A stretch of DNA of 64,000 nucleotides from Pocillopora verrucosa (lineage: Eukaryota > Cnidaria > Anthozoa > Scleractinia > Pocilloporidae): positions 21,057,885 through 21,121,884 of the forward strand of contig NC_089319.1 of NCBI RefSeq assembly GCF_036669915.1. The letters are read 5' to 3'. This document shows, one piece after another, positions 1-10,083 of this stretch. The first letter of the stretch is position 1. Every line of letters begins with the position of its first letter. The position numbers and the translations under genes are program-made. The notes beneath the pieces are model-generated. The model searched no databases. It was not told the origin of the DNA and saw only the letters and a program-made list of their open reading frames with translations.

Positions 1-77
1 ACCCCTTCCCTAACTCAACAACAGTCAACTGATAACAAGCAAGGGTTAATGTCGGGTTAAGGGGGGGGGGGGTAGGT
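1..77. repeat. Foldback element (ACCTACCCCTCCCC arms), left-truncated
   Basis: Short inverted-repeat element whose arms read roughly ACCTACCCCTCCCCTAACC and its complement. The left arm is cut by the window edge. The right arm carries a run of 12 G (61-72) where other copies have a mixed GGGAGGGG tract. Full copies occur at 20250, 33521, 36674, 44282 and 63034, and a single arm at 12018. The copies at 1, 44282 and 63034 occupy the same place in the array unit. No coding capacity; likely a non-autonomous mobile element. Confidence 0.6.
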
Positions 78-153
78 ACGCAATTGCTCTGACTCTGGCT
101 ATGACCTCGAACAAATATGTATGTCGTTATAAATTAACACAATGTTACGAATA

Positions 154-348
154 ACAGATAATTTGGTGTTAACAACTGAGTTGAAAACATAAATTGGCCA
201 CCGTAAATAGTGTAAAGGCTGACGTTTCGAGCGTCGGCCCTTCGCCAATCGCTCTGACGAAGGACTAAGATCAAAATGTCAGCTTTTAACCTCTTTACGG
301 TGGCCAATTTACGTTTTCAACTCAGTTGTTAACCCTAAATTATCTGTC
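154..348. mobile_element. MITE-like foldback element (ACTGAGTTGAAAAC / GGCCACCGTAAA arms)
   Basis: About 195 bp with long terminal inverted repeats. The left arm runs from ACAGATAATTT through GTTAACAACTGAGTTG and TTGGCCACCGTAAA; the right arm is its near-perfect complement ending AAATTATCTGT. The centre holds a smaller stem around GACGTTTCGAGCGTC. Orthologous copies lie at 44434-44628 and 63187-63380, a diverged full copy at 17104-17229 and one arm at 15300-15396. Non-coding, probably a non-autonomous DNA transposon carried along by array duplication. Confidence 0.65.
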
Positions 349-562
349 ATACTCTCTCACCGACGCAGCACCACAGTTTCCTTAGGTGACGAATCATAGT
401 TTCAATTTATCTTTGAAAACTTCCTCAAAAAAATCAAATGGAGTCGCAATCAAATGAAATAGCAACTTTTTTTATCTTCGGTTGAAATTAATGTAAGGAA
501 ATGATCCTCATCGGTAAGCTGTAATTAAAAGAAATTGCAGAAAAGAATCTTGAAAAAGTTCA

Positions 563-690
563 GGCCTCGACCAGATTCGAACCTCTTCTTTTAGACACTA
601 ATTGGGCGCCACAACCACCTGAGTTACGAAACCACATGTTCAGAGCAAGGCCTGGGGGCAGTTGTCGGTGGGCCTCGCTTCAAAACAAAT
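563..690 (-). mobile_element. tRNA-derived SINE-like element
   Basis: Read on the complement, this block has an A-box-like stretch (CGTAACTCAGGTGG) and a B-box-like GGTTCGAATCT about 45 bases apart, in the order of a tRNA gene. No acceptor stem or plausible tRNA fold follows, so I call it a tRNA-derived SINE head and not a tRNA gene. The same element is at 44842 and 63596 in the other copies of this array block. Confidence 0.45.
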
Positions 691-1827
691 GAAGCTGATC
701 TTGAGTCGCCAACCGGCTGATATGACCGAGACCGGAAACATTAAGTATAAAGTTTCGAGAGTAACTCAAAACAGGTAAAATGCAGCAAATGAATTAATTT
801 TCAAAAATATTACCAATTACTTTCGTTACCCTGAAATTATCAATATTATCAAAAATAAAGTTGCCAATATGGTCAACATGAACAGCGAGAATTTCGGGAA
901 CGAATCATAAACGTACTAGTTTTTTGCCACAACGTGTTAATAATTACTCCAATGGACGAGGGTACATTGATTCATCATCACTTCCTGGCAGCATGTTTGG
1001 TAACTAGGTTAAGCCTTAACCTAGTTACCAAACATGCTGTCGGACAGCCCATAAAAATAAACAAACTCAGTGCAGCTTCGTTAGAAACTACTCAGAGTCC
1101 CTTGATGGACGATATCAGATAACTTCTATCGGCCACGTTTGCATTTGATACAATAAAAGGTTATCAAGTCTCTTATTTACAGTTTAACCCTTTAACTCTC
1201 AAAAGTGTTTAACATCTTACTTCTCCCTATAATATCCATACATTATCCAACAAACAAGTGATAAGAAAACACAAACGTATCAGTAGTTGTTATCTTGATC
1301 TAACACCAAATTCTCGTCATTAGTTTACAAGTAAATGTGTGGCAGCTAGAGGGGAGAGTTAATTAATCAGATCTTGGAAGTTATGTCCTCTGTTAGGTTT
1401 CGAAACATCGACATCAACTTCCTTTCCTGTCATTAATAAAATTCACGACAACTAATAATCATTCCATACAAACAACAGGACTTTCCCTAAAATAGTCAAG
1501 CAAACAACTGTTTGTCAAGATAACCTGGGAGAGACTTACTTTAGCTTACGTACTGCTGCCCTAGCAGCCGGACTGTTCACACGGTTTGGTCTTGAGTCAG
1601 GAATGTAAGAAGAGATGAGGCGAGGAAAGTGTCATTTAAAAGGTAAAAAAACACGAATGTATGTCTAACACTGAGTCACTGGCCTTTCCTTGAGCCACTT
1701 AACTGACAGGAAACAACAACAATCAAATCTCATCTGAGCAAGTTAACATCAAATACAAAAGCGGAGAGCAATAAAATTCTTCGCTTCAGACAACAACCTA
1801 AGACATTTGACGTTTACATAAGGCATC
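691..1827 (+). promoter_or_regulatory. 5' flank of the first group 1 gene
   Basis: No gene seen. The block is repeated nearly base for base at 44966-46096. It holds a long perfect palindrome (990-1038, listed separately). The last 330 bases are shared with the flanks of all four group 1 genes (20840-21173, 34110-34444, 45770-46096). The closest conserved piece, about 40-75 bases before the ATG, contains ATACAAAAGCGGAGAGC followed by AATAAAAT, a possible core promoter or leader. The ATG at 1828 is the first one in the conserved coding frame. Promoter role is inferred only from conservation between copies that may be recent duplicates. Confidence 0.35.
990..1038. repeat. Perfect palindrome, 24-base arms, 1-base centre
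   Basis: Arms 990-1013 and 1015-1038 are exact reverse complements around a single C at 1014. The copy at 45271-45319 keeps 23 of 24 pairs. It can form a cruciform. It lies about 0.8 kb before the group 1 ATG in both copies. Confidence 0.75.
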
Positions 1828-3444
1828 ATGAGCAGCAATATGCTGATAGAGGTGTTTGGCCAGATCGTATTCAGTTTTACAAGAGGCGTGACAGAGCATT
1901 ACAACCCAGAAGAACCTGAATCAATGGCTTTTGGTTACGATCCTCTACAGGGGACTGGTTTGGAATGGAACTATCAACCTGTTGAGGAGGTTACTTATCA
2001 GGAATACAGCGAGAGAGAAGCAACTAGCTTGGACTATTTAATGGCCTGCAGTCCTAAGGTAAGAATCATAAACGCATGCTCATCAGACGACAATGAAGAA
2101 ACACACGAAAACAGCTCACAAGATGACGAAGATAAAGCAATGGCGTGGAAGCGATTAAGACCATCTGCTCTCCACACTGCTTGGAAATCAATGTACTTTG
2201 GAGCCTCGATCTCACTTCTAACTGCTACTGTCATAGGTTCACTATACATATTGATTTCATTTCTACTGTACAAAACTGTAAACAACTGCGAATTTTACCC
2301 AAAGAAATCCATTCCTGTGAAAGTTCAATGGTTAAGATCAGTATCAGATATAATGTGTTGTAACATCTTGTATAATAGTTTTTTGGGGGTAGTCCTATTT
2401 CTCTTTCGACCTTATCAGATCAAGGGAATAAGAAAAAAACTTATTTTAGCGAGCTGCTGTGGATTTCTATTGGATGCACTTTACCGCGTGTCTCTTCAAG
2501 CCCTCGGAATGTCCCATTCTAAACTTTCTACGATACAAAAGCTTCCACTGTACTTTCTCGTTGCTTTAAGTTTTTCTTGGCAAATACATCTTGTAACAAA
2601 TCATTTTTTATCACGACAATCAACAAGGCAGAGGATTACGTTTTTCTTTCAAGTGGCAATTGTTCCTGTATCTATTATCATTCTTGCAATTCCGGTGGCC
2701 GAGATCATCTACCCAACTTTTAATAAACAAACAATGAATGGCAAACTATTAATCGCTCTCTTTGCGCCTCTAATTGGAGTCGTTCTAAAGGTTACCTCAC
2801 GAATTTGTGTTCAGCGGCTTCACCGGGATTACATTCATCCGGGATATTCATATGTCTTACTGGCACCGTTGGTCGGCTCTTCGGCGATAATGTTTCGTGT
2901 TTTACAAGCAGATCTCGGCAGTTTACAATCCATCGCGATTCTAGGGATAACTCACGGGTTTGTGGAAGTAATCGAAAGAAGCGCAATGGTCTTCATTGAT
3001 CATATTTGCCACTCGATTTGGAAAAGAACAGCCGCTCCTTGGGGAAGTTTTCGCACTCCTCGCCGTGAGAGGCTAATGGCTGATATTACTATTATGAGCA
3101 TGCTGTTTGAATCAACTGCTATAGTTTCCGTCAACGGCTGTTTGTATAAGTTCAATTTCCTTCAAAACACCTCTCTATTAGAAGCGTTGGAGCCTTTTGC
3201 TCTAACAACTTGTCTTCAGTTGGTGATTGAGTGGTTTTTCACCAGCGTATCCCTCGCGATCGAGATTCACCATCAGAACATGGCTGTCATGGCTGTTTGG
3301 CGAAGAAGATGGAAAAGACATACTTCAGTAGCACTTACAACTTCAGTGCTCATAGCATTATGGACTAGCACACTTCTGTTAATTATTGTACATGGAAGAT
3401 TTAACGAGTCTTCGAATCAACCTTGTAAGATGCCGTTTACTTAG
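1828..3444 (+). CDS. Multi-pass membrane protein, group 1, copy A (intact)
   Basis: Single open frame of 538 residues; family not recognised. Residues 1-120 are hydrophilic with an acidic, Ser-rich stretch at about 84-103, then AMAWKRLRPS. About 11 hydrophobic segments follow, near 124-147, 172-193, 204-224, 240-260, 270-295, 306-325, 341-360, 366-388, 417-438, 455-480 and 500-521. The loop at 404-420 (PWGSFRTPRRERLMADI) is nearly invariant in all six copies (one R-to-G change in copy E), as are VNNC near 151-154 and the C-terminal CKMPF. With a cytosolic N-terminus and 11 segments the last Cys and the VNNC Cys would be on the same side. Compared with copies C and E it lacks two residues (LY) after NGCLY, an in-frame 6-base loss. 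It is followed by a candidate AATAAA at 3929. Role unknown; a transporter, receptor or scaffold are all possible. Confidence 0.82.
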   Translation: MSSNMLIEVFGQIVFSFTRGVTEHYNPEEPESMAFGYDPLQGTGLEWNYQPVEEVTYQEYSEREATSLDYLMACSPKVRIINACSSDDNEETHENSSQDDEDKAMAWKRLRPSALHTAWKSMYFGASISLLTATVIGSLYILISFLLYKTVNNCEFYPKKSIPVKVQWLRSVSDIMCCNILYNSFLGVVLFLFRPYQIKGIRKKLILASCCGFLLDALYRVSLQALGMSHSKLSTIQKLPLYFLVALSFSWQIHLVTNHFLSRQSTRQRITFFFQVAIVPVSIIILAIPVAEIIYPTFNKQTMNGKLLIALFAPLIGVVLKVTSRICVQRLHRDYIHPGYSYVLLAPLVGSSAIMFRVLQADLGSLQSIAILGITHGFVEVIERSAMVFIDHICHSIWKRTAAPWGSFRTPRRERLMADITIMSMLFESTAIVSVNGCLYKFNFLQNTSLLEALEPFALTTCLQLVIEWFFTSVSLAIEIHHQNMAVMAVWRRRWKRHTSVALTTSVLIALWTSTLLLIIVHGRFNESSNQPCKMPFT

Positions 3445-4681
3445 AACTGAAGAATGAAGCATACAAAGCACCAAGTCTTCTCTTGGTTTACGATTACAAT
3501 CGTTTCGATATAACTTCAGTAAGAGCAGTCCAGTAACCTACGCAGCCCAATATGGAATCGACTTTGTCGATGTATCGAATCGACTCGCATCGAATCAACT
3601 TCAAAGATAAATCTTGCCCATAGGTATCTAATATTAAGGTCAAGTTAAGATAGAACTCTACACTTGACAGGATTGTGCGTTTAGTTATAACAGTGCTTTT
3701 ATCAAGACATGCATGTTGGAAAAACCCGTATAGGTAATGACATAATTATAAAGTATTCAATGTAATACAGAATACAAAATGAAATGGAGATATTTTTACA
3801 TTATAATATCATTAACAATAGATCTCGCTTTCCTTGATAACCTAGAAGATGAACCTTTCCCTACCAGAAAAGCGTTAAGTGAAAACAAAATTTGTCGATC
3901 ATGGGAAAATTGATAAATAATTTTTGTGAATAAATGGAAAATTGAGTGCTATTAACCTACCATTGGCGACAAAAGTTGTTAACACATTGACCTTTTCAAC
4001 CTCCTATTACTTCAGTTTTATCTATTTTGCCCTTGTTCCTTGATTCCATGAACCTTTGGGGGGAGGGGTGGGGGGGCTTATCATTGATTTAGAGAGTGGT
4101 TGAGAAATGACAAATAGGAAAGTTTTGTAGGGAAAGCAGGATAATGGACGGACGGAATCCGAACTGCACAAGGAAAACCCGCAAATGACTTATTACTTTC
4201 CTTTTCACGAGAAAACAAAAGAAAATAAATTGAGAAAATCATTAGAAAAATAATGAGAATTGTTCAATTTACACTTTTGTGGAATGCATGAAACACAGCC
4301 TAACCAAGAATTTTGAGTAATCATATTATCATATGACACTTGTCATTCACGTCAGCTTATTTTTGCAATTTTTTTTTATCAAGCGAAATTTGCGAAATTA
4401 ATTAATGTGTAACATTCGTTTCATAGAGCATGATTATTGTAGGATACATTAAATCATTGTAAAAAAGGTAACGTAAAAGATTCGGCAAGTGACGAAAGTA
4501 ACGAAAACGAACTTTCTCTATAACAGCTGCGTGACAAAAATTATGGTATGGTTGGAGACTGACAATCCGTACCCCCACCCTGTTAAATTTTACATCTCTC
4601 ACAGTTGAACGTTACTGGGCACTAACATCAGTAAACTTGTAAAATTTTCAGTTCGCTCTGCACTCGATTTACGCGTCCAAA
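3445..4681 (+). other. 3' flank of copy A, shared by the other group 1 genes
   Basis: Probable 3' UTR and spacer, repeated at 22803-24044 and 47720-48962. Candidate poly(A) signals occur near 3929. A G-rich tract at 4058-4076 (runs of 6, 4 and 7 G) is present in all three copies and could form a quadruplex. No conserved ORF: open frames differ between copies. Confidence 0.5.
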
Positions 4682-5107
4682 ATGAACCGAGGGAAAAAAA
4701 GTCTTTAGTTCTTTTCCCTTCCTTCATGTACCCAAGTCTACCTTGTAAGTCAATAACATCGTTTACAACGGAAGAAATCAATTCAAATCCCCGTGGTTCC
4801 GCTCGATCGAATTTGATGCAACCAAAACAACTCGAAGAGTGCAATTAGAAACAACCTCGGCGTCATCACAAAATTGCGTCAAACCCTCCATAGACGACTT
4901 TCGAAACGATAATATGACCCAGTATCAGCGACAGAAGCAAGGAGGTGTTATAATTAATTTTCTACCGGCCATTTATATTTTTGGAGCACTTGCCTGGAAC
5001 AGATCACGAACAAGCTTCACATGAGCTCTGATGTTGCTGGTGCGACTTTCATGGCGGCTGGAAGCTGAGCCCCTCAGTTGTTTGCCTCGTTAATTGTTCG
5101 TGTTTGA
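4682..5107 (+). pseudogene. SLC24: SLC24 (NCKX) exchanger 5' fragment, copy 1, broken
   Basis: Fragment of a K+-dependent Na+/Ca2+ exchanger, recognised from the pieces AIYIFGALA, SSDVAGATFMAAGS and SAPQLFAS, which match the start of the first alpha repeat in the SLC24 family. Compared with the copy at 48963, it has lost the bases for an early hydrophobic stretch and about 30 bases for the CDDNFVPS segment, and carries a stop inside GSSAP. The reading frame also shifts after the MQPKQLEE region, as in the 48963 copy. No downstream exchanger exons follow, so it cannot encode a transporter. Confidence 0.7.
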
Positions 5108-6060
5108 TTTGGTTTGCTTGATCAGGCAAAGTGAATGATATTCCTCACGCTCGGTACATTTTCCTTGACCAGGCGAAATAAAATAACGTTTTAGGGAAAG
5201 GAAAATGGTGACAGACTCCTATGATTTTTTAATGAATTCTTCAAATGTAATTCTGATCCTGACGATCTCGGTCTACCAAAATAGAACATCTAAAGCGGGC
5301 TTATAAAAGACATCCACATAGTTGCAAAGGAAAACTCAAGACAAAGCCAAGAATAGCGTGACATTTAAAGCAATAGACAATTATTCAAACGACATCCAAC
5401 GGGGAATCCCCTCTTGATACAACAGATGGCGATGTGGTTTCCTGGAAGTAACATTTTAATCACTGCAGGGAGTTTAAAGGTTGACACTCAAGGAGAAATT
5501 TAGAATCTCGAATAACCGTAATGACGCCATTTTCGTCTTGACATTTCACTAAGGAAGCACAACTTTGCACATCCTGCAGCAGGGAGTGTAATACTTGCCA
5601 GAATCTCATTATAATTTTTTCATTGTTTGATTTACAATTGACTTCCTTTTGTTGAAACGTGTCACTATAATAAACAGACTTGTTTGACTTGTGTTAATCT
5701 TAGTCTAAGCAACTCTACTCGTAGTCAAAAGACTGATCCGCACTAATTTTGAGGAATGAAGCGAGATACAGCGGCTGAGGCTTTTACCAATATCTTCATG
5801 TCAAAAATAGAAAAAAGGTATTATCGCCGAAAGCTAAACTAAACCGCTACTTTGGAAGAGCATATTAACGACGCTTATTAACAGACAGGCGTAACCGATC
5901 ACATCACAGGAGAGAGAATATTATTCTCAAAGGAAAAGGATGAAGACAACAACAAAATGACTCATGGAACGAGAATCAAATCAATATCGGAGTTAAGACC
6001 TGTATGTTCTAAAATTGCAGCATAGCTCTGACATTATTAACTTACAGCAGAAAAATACTA
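5108..6060 (+). other. Spacer after the SLC24 fragment (repeated block)
   Basis: The first ~250 bases (TTTGGTTTGCTTGATCAGGC onward) are a repeated block, also at 24400, 26592, 49446 and 51483. The rest matches 24640-25400. No gene seen. It includes a TTTACAATTGACTTCCTTT block that also recurs after small-gene exons (11580, 33000, 57190). Confidence 0.5.
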
Positions 6061-6480
6061 TAGCTTCAAAGTTGGTTATACATTAAGAATATAGGACGAG
6101 TTAGCTTTAGAAACTCTTTACCGTGACCAATTTAGAGCAACTTGGGACACTTTTGTTCCAAGTTATGCGCACAACTTGGAACTGGAGTGTTCCAAGTTGA
6201 GCGTACAACTTGGAACTGGAGTGCTCCCAGTTGTGCGCGTTCTTCTCTAATAATTTCTTGGTTGATTTATTAATTTATTCCTTTATTAATTTCCTTTGTC
6301 TTCCTTTGTCTCTAAAATATCAAAACAAGTACATAAAACAATGGAATGTGGTTTTGCCAAATAGCATTGACTTCTGTTTCCTTACTGACGTCATTACAAC
6401 AAATCAACGGTTTTTATTGGCTGTCGGTGTTATTGACTTTACTACAGCAACACAGGTTCTTTTCAGTCCGGTACTGGATG
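6061..6480 (+). promoter_or_regulatory. Orphan S2-type promoter region with 34-bp palindromic repeats
   Basis: This stretch matches the 5' flanks of the S2 small genes at 25380-25600 and 49850-50300, but the S2 gene that should follow is missing: homology stops at about 6480 and Fox DNA begins. Positions 6156-6240 carry 2.5 copies of a 34-bp repeat built on a palindrome whose half site is TTCCAAGTTGTGC. In the 49972 copy the palindrome is perfect over 26 bases. Confidence 0.55.
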
Positions 6481-7265
6481 CACTCACGCTTACAGGATGG
6501 TGGGCTGGCCTTTGTGGCGGGCGTTACTTTACTCTCTGATTTTGCGGTAGACTCTAAGGATTCTGCCCGAGCTATCTGTGTACTACTTGTTAGCGTCTCA
6601 TGCTCTTTAGCCTTTTCTTGCGCAGCGGAAGTTGTTGTTGAGTTTTCAGAGCTTGTTGTCTTTGTGTCGGCGGAAGTGCTATGCTCCTTTTTGTCTTGAT
6701 TCTCGGTGTTGTTGCTGCTTTCTGACGTTGTTTTATCCTTCTTTCTGAAGCGTTTTCGTCTTCGCAGGTAGCTTCCATTCTCGAACATGTTCAAACTCTC
6801 GGGATCCAAACTCCAGAAACTTCCTTTGCCCGGTTTCTTATCATCCCTTGGCACTTTGACGAAGCACTCGTTTAAAGAAAGATTGTGTCGGATTGAGTTT
6901 TGCCAGCCTTGTTTATTCTCTCTATAATACGGAAATCTGTCCATGATAAATTGATATATTCCACTAAGTGTTATTTTCTTCTCTGGTGCACTCTGAATTG
7001 CCATAGCAATAAGCGCGATGTAAGAGTATGGCGGCTTTACCATCTCGTGTCTTTGATGCGGCACATGTTGAGTGCGTGGAATAGGAGGATAGAGGCGATC
7101 TTGCCTCGCTTGATATTGTCCGTGTGCGGGATAAACAGGGAAATGAACGGACGAGTAATGAGACGCGGTGGGCCGATAAAATTCGTAGCCTTGATTTCCG
7201 TACATCGGCGTGATCATGTTGTTGTTTGTGGCAGGCGAGTTGGCTGGATATGGATACATGGACAT
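6414..7265 (-). CDS. FoxC: FoxC-like forkhead transcription factor, chimeric C-terminus
   Basis: Single-exon frame of 283 residues from the ATG at 7265; a GTG just before it is not used as a start in animals. Residues 1-76 are Tyr/Pro-rich. The forkhead domain spans about 77-171 and begins [11 protein letters not shown], contains the recognition helix in [12 protein letters not shown] (121-132) and [12 protein letters not shown], and ends [13 protein letters not shown], which fits the FoxC group best, with FoxL1/FoxF less likely. A Ser/Thr/Lys-rich tail follows. The last ~22 residues (from about ECIQYR) are encoded by bases 6414-6480, which are array DNA homologous to S2 gene promoters, so the natural C-terminus has been lost and replaced. 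The nuclear DNA-binding role follows from the family. Whether this copy is functional is unknown. Confidence 0.75.
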   Translation of the reverse strand: MSMYPYPANSPATNNNMITPMYGNQGYEFYRPTASHYSSVHFPVYPAHGQYQARQDRLYPPIPRTQHVPHQRHEMVKPPYSYIALIAMAIQSAPEKKITLSGIYQFIMDRFPYYRENKQGWQNSIRHNLSLNECFVKVPRDDKKPGKGSFWSLDPESLNMFENGSYLRRRKRFRKKDKTTSESSNNTENQDKKEHSTSADTKTTSSENSTTTSAAQEKAKEHETLTSSTQIARAESLESTAKSESKVTPATKASPPSCKRECIQYRTEKNLCCCSKVNNTDSQ

Positions 7266-7610
7266 CACGGCTCAAAAACTATGCCCGCTTTGAACTTGGT
7301 CGTAAATGATTTGATAAAAGCGTCCTTGCATGCACTTTGATTGATATCTGCTCTTTGCACGAGTCACGCGCACAAAATAGACACACTGTAATAAGATGTA
7401 AATTCGTTTGTCACCTCTTGATCGAATTACACCCAGTTATGTAGCAGGCCGGTTATGCAATTTTAAGCGCGCCAGCCAATCGCAGTGAGTGCTGCTATCT
7501 CGGGCCACACACACAGCTTATCACTCCATTAGCTGAGCAGAGCTACCGTTTCATTGCCCTTTTACTTTTCCACCCAATTGCATTATTTCTGCTGTCAACA
7601 CCATATCAAC
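7266..7610 (-). promoter_or_regulatory. Upstream region of the Fox gene
   Basis: This ~345 bp 5' flank is present three times: here, at 9527-9870 and, in part, at 9891-10072. It contains a CCAAT box inside GCCAGCCAATCGCAGTG. Near identity of the three copies indicates recent duplication. Core promoter position not determined. Confidence 0.45.
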
Positions 7611-9118
7611 AAGTAGCAATTGTTCAGCTTATGATACGCGTAGCCAGAAATCATTGGCGCAAGAGCGACACGCCACAAGGGAAGTGTACTAATTGCTTGT
7701 AACGGGGCACTTCACAAAGCGTAAAACCATGCGTGTTATTTCGAACTAAGCGCAATCATTCCAGACTAGAATTTGCGAGAGTAGTTACCGCAAATTGGGT
7801 TAAGTGTGCGCTGGTGTTTTTTGTTTGGTTAGGTTTGTCCCGAAATGGGACAATAGGGAGCCATCTGGAAATACTGCATTGGACAGAAGTGAATACCCGT
7901 AACATGTGGGGTACATCGGTCTTTAATGTCATAGCCGATTCTTTTAGCGACTGTGTGATGAATTTATTGGAAATATGATTTGGGTCGTTGTTCTCAGTGA
8001 GATGTTTATCAGAAGAAGAACACTACAACGGCCGAGGCTTAACTTTTGCCACTATTTTCATGACAAAAGCAGAAAAAGGGTATTATCACCTATAGCAGAA
8101 CTAAATCTTATTAATCATCAATTTCCATCGAATCCTTCATTAACCTTTGTTGTATATCAAGAGGTTTTTTTTCTCCCTGTATAATCAATCGTCCTTAATC
8201 TTTCTCGACGTCTGAGGCTACATAGACATTCATAATCACCGCGGCTGTGGATGATTTAATGATCAAAAGTATTTTCTATGGTTATATACGGTTTGAGTCC
8301 TCATACGTCGAGTATTGCACGAGAGAAACCTTAAATAATTGTGTGACTCCTAGTTCACCATGATCAAGCTCCCCTTGCTCTACACCTGGCTGGAGGCTTT
8401 ATATCGAGGCAGCACAACAAGCTATTCCTTGAGAGAGCAGCACTTACTCGGATTAAATCAAATTAACTTTGTAATGGGGTGTCATTTACTGTCAAAGCTA
8501 CAGCCTCTCTTGCCATTTCATGGCTACATATTATTTTTATATCTGTCATCGTTGTCCAGAATGTAAGGAGCAGAAATCTTTTTAATAATATTTGAAGTCT
8601 CTGATCTAACTGTTCTCGATAGGACCTCTTCTGTTGCGTTTTTTTTTTGTCAAGAACTTTATCGTAATCTTTTAGCGCGCTTGGTTGTCTCAAGAAAACA
8701 ACGGATTTGGCGTTTTCGGTTTGAGTACGTTGTTACGTACCAAAACAACTTAATATGCGAGGTAAAAGCATTCAAAGCCAATCCTGAGGATTTAAAACGT
8801 CAGTTATTTGTATTCTATCATGTAAATAAAAGAAAACAAATAGGTATCATGCTAAATATTACCCTGGTCCCTTTTATGTCATTTATGATAACAAAACACG
8901 GAAATTAGCATGTGCTAATTGATAAGCTTCAAGAGTGTTGGCGTGAGTGACATGAGAAGACCGCTATTTTAAGAACAAAATAAAGTTCTTTCGTCTGGTC
9001 CTTTGAACTGGTGCCGGATGTGTTGCGACGAAGGCTGGCCTATTGGAGAAAAAGTGACGTCATGAACGAGCATAGAGAGGGGTTTGTTTGACGAGGCTTG
9101 TGTGTTTAAAAGTCGCAG
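7611..9118. other. Spacer between the two Fox copies, no gene seen
   Basis: Mosaic of blocks found elsewhere in the array: 7975-8220 matches 27400-27640, and 8345-8450 resembles 30970-31080. The stretch 8800-9150 is duplicated at 10163-10465, where it leads into an intact S1 gene. Short open frames here are not shared with the matching copies. Confidence 0.45.
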
Positions 9119-9150
9119 TAGATAAAATCTTCAAACATTTTCGAGGTTAA
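9119..9150 (+). pseudogene. Severed 5' leader of an S1 small gene
   Basis: The leader typical of S1 genes (GATAAAATCTTC ... TTTTCGAGGTT) is present but cut after GAGGTTAA by Fox-derived DNA. The remainder of the same leader resumes at 10084, after another GAGGTTAA. The gene was apparently split by an insertion. Confidence 0.6.
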
Positions 9151-9526
9151 AAGAAGAGTTTTGCCAGCCTTGTTTATTCTCTCTATAATACGGAAATCTG
9201 TCCATGATAAATTGATATATTCCACTAAGTGTTATTTTCTTCTCTGGTGCACTCTGAATTGCCATAGCAATAAGCGCGATGTAAGAGTATGGCGGCTTTA
9301 CCATCTCGTGTCTTTGATGCGGCACATGTTGAGTGCGTGGAATAGGAGGATAGAGGCGATCTTGCCTCGCTTGATATTGTCCGTGTGCGGGATAAACAGG
9401 AAAATGAACGGACGAGTAATGAGACGCGGTGGGCCGATAAAATTCGTAGCCTTGATTTCCGTACATCGGCGTGATCATGTTGTTGTTTGTGGCAGGCGAG
9501 TTGGCTGGATATGGATACATGGACAT
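9131..9526 (-). pseudogene. FoxC: Truncated FoxC-like copy
   Basis: Second copy of the Fox N-terminus and forkhead start. It is identical in protein to residues 1-124 of the copy at 6414-7265, then breaks inside the forkhead domain right after GWQNS and runs seven unrelated codons to a stop. Homology to the first copy spans 9156-9870. The recognition helix is incomplete and the wing region absent, so it should not bind DNA as a forkhead protein. Confidence 0.8.
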
Positions 9527-10083
9527 CACGGCTCAAAATTATGCCCGCTTTGAACTTGGTCGTAAATGATTTGATAAAAGCGTCCTTGCATGCACTTTGA
9601 TTGATATCTGCTCTTTGCACGAGTCACGCGCACAAAATAGACACACTGTAATAAGATGTAAATTCGTTTGTCACCTCTTGATCGAATTACACCCAGTTAT
9701 GTAGCAGGCCGGTTATGCAATTTTAAGCGCGCCAGCCAATCGCAGTGAGTGCTGCTATCTCGGGCCACACACACAGCTTATCACTCCATTAGCTGAGCAG
9801 AGCTACCGTTTCATTGCCCTTTTACTTTTCCAACCAATTGCATTATTTCTGCTGTCAACACCATATCAACATATATCAACATTGATATCTGCTCTTTGCA
9901 CGAGTCACGCGCACAAAATAGACACACTGTAATAAGATGTAAATTCGTTTGTCACCTCTTGATCGAATTACACCCAGTTATGTAGCAGGCCGGTTATGCA
10001 ATTTTAAGCGCGCCAGCCAATCGCAGTGAGTGCTGCTATCTCGGGCCACATACACAGCTTAACACTCCATTAATTAGGTTAAT
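9527..10083 (-). repeat. Second and third copies of the Fox upstream region
   Basis: 9527-9870 repeats the Fox 5' flank of 7266-7610. After a short ATATCAAC junction, 9891-10072 repeats 7340-7532 once more in the same orientation. The rest (10073-10083) is a junction before the S1 leader resumes. Confidence 0.75.

Noticed and set aside
934..1122. 62-codon frame repeated at 45215
   Set aside because: It is mostly made of the 990-1038 palindrome and its flanks; no TTG or other non-ATG start is justified and there is no domain.
2034..2285. 83-codon antisense frame found inside all group 1 genes
   Set aside because: It is a shadow of the conserved sense coding sequence; its persistence follows from conservation of the sense frame.
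1828..3444. Seven-helix receptor or gustatory-type receptor identity for the large family
   Set aside because: There are about 11 hydrophobic segments and none of the receptor signatures I know, so no family name is given.
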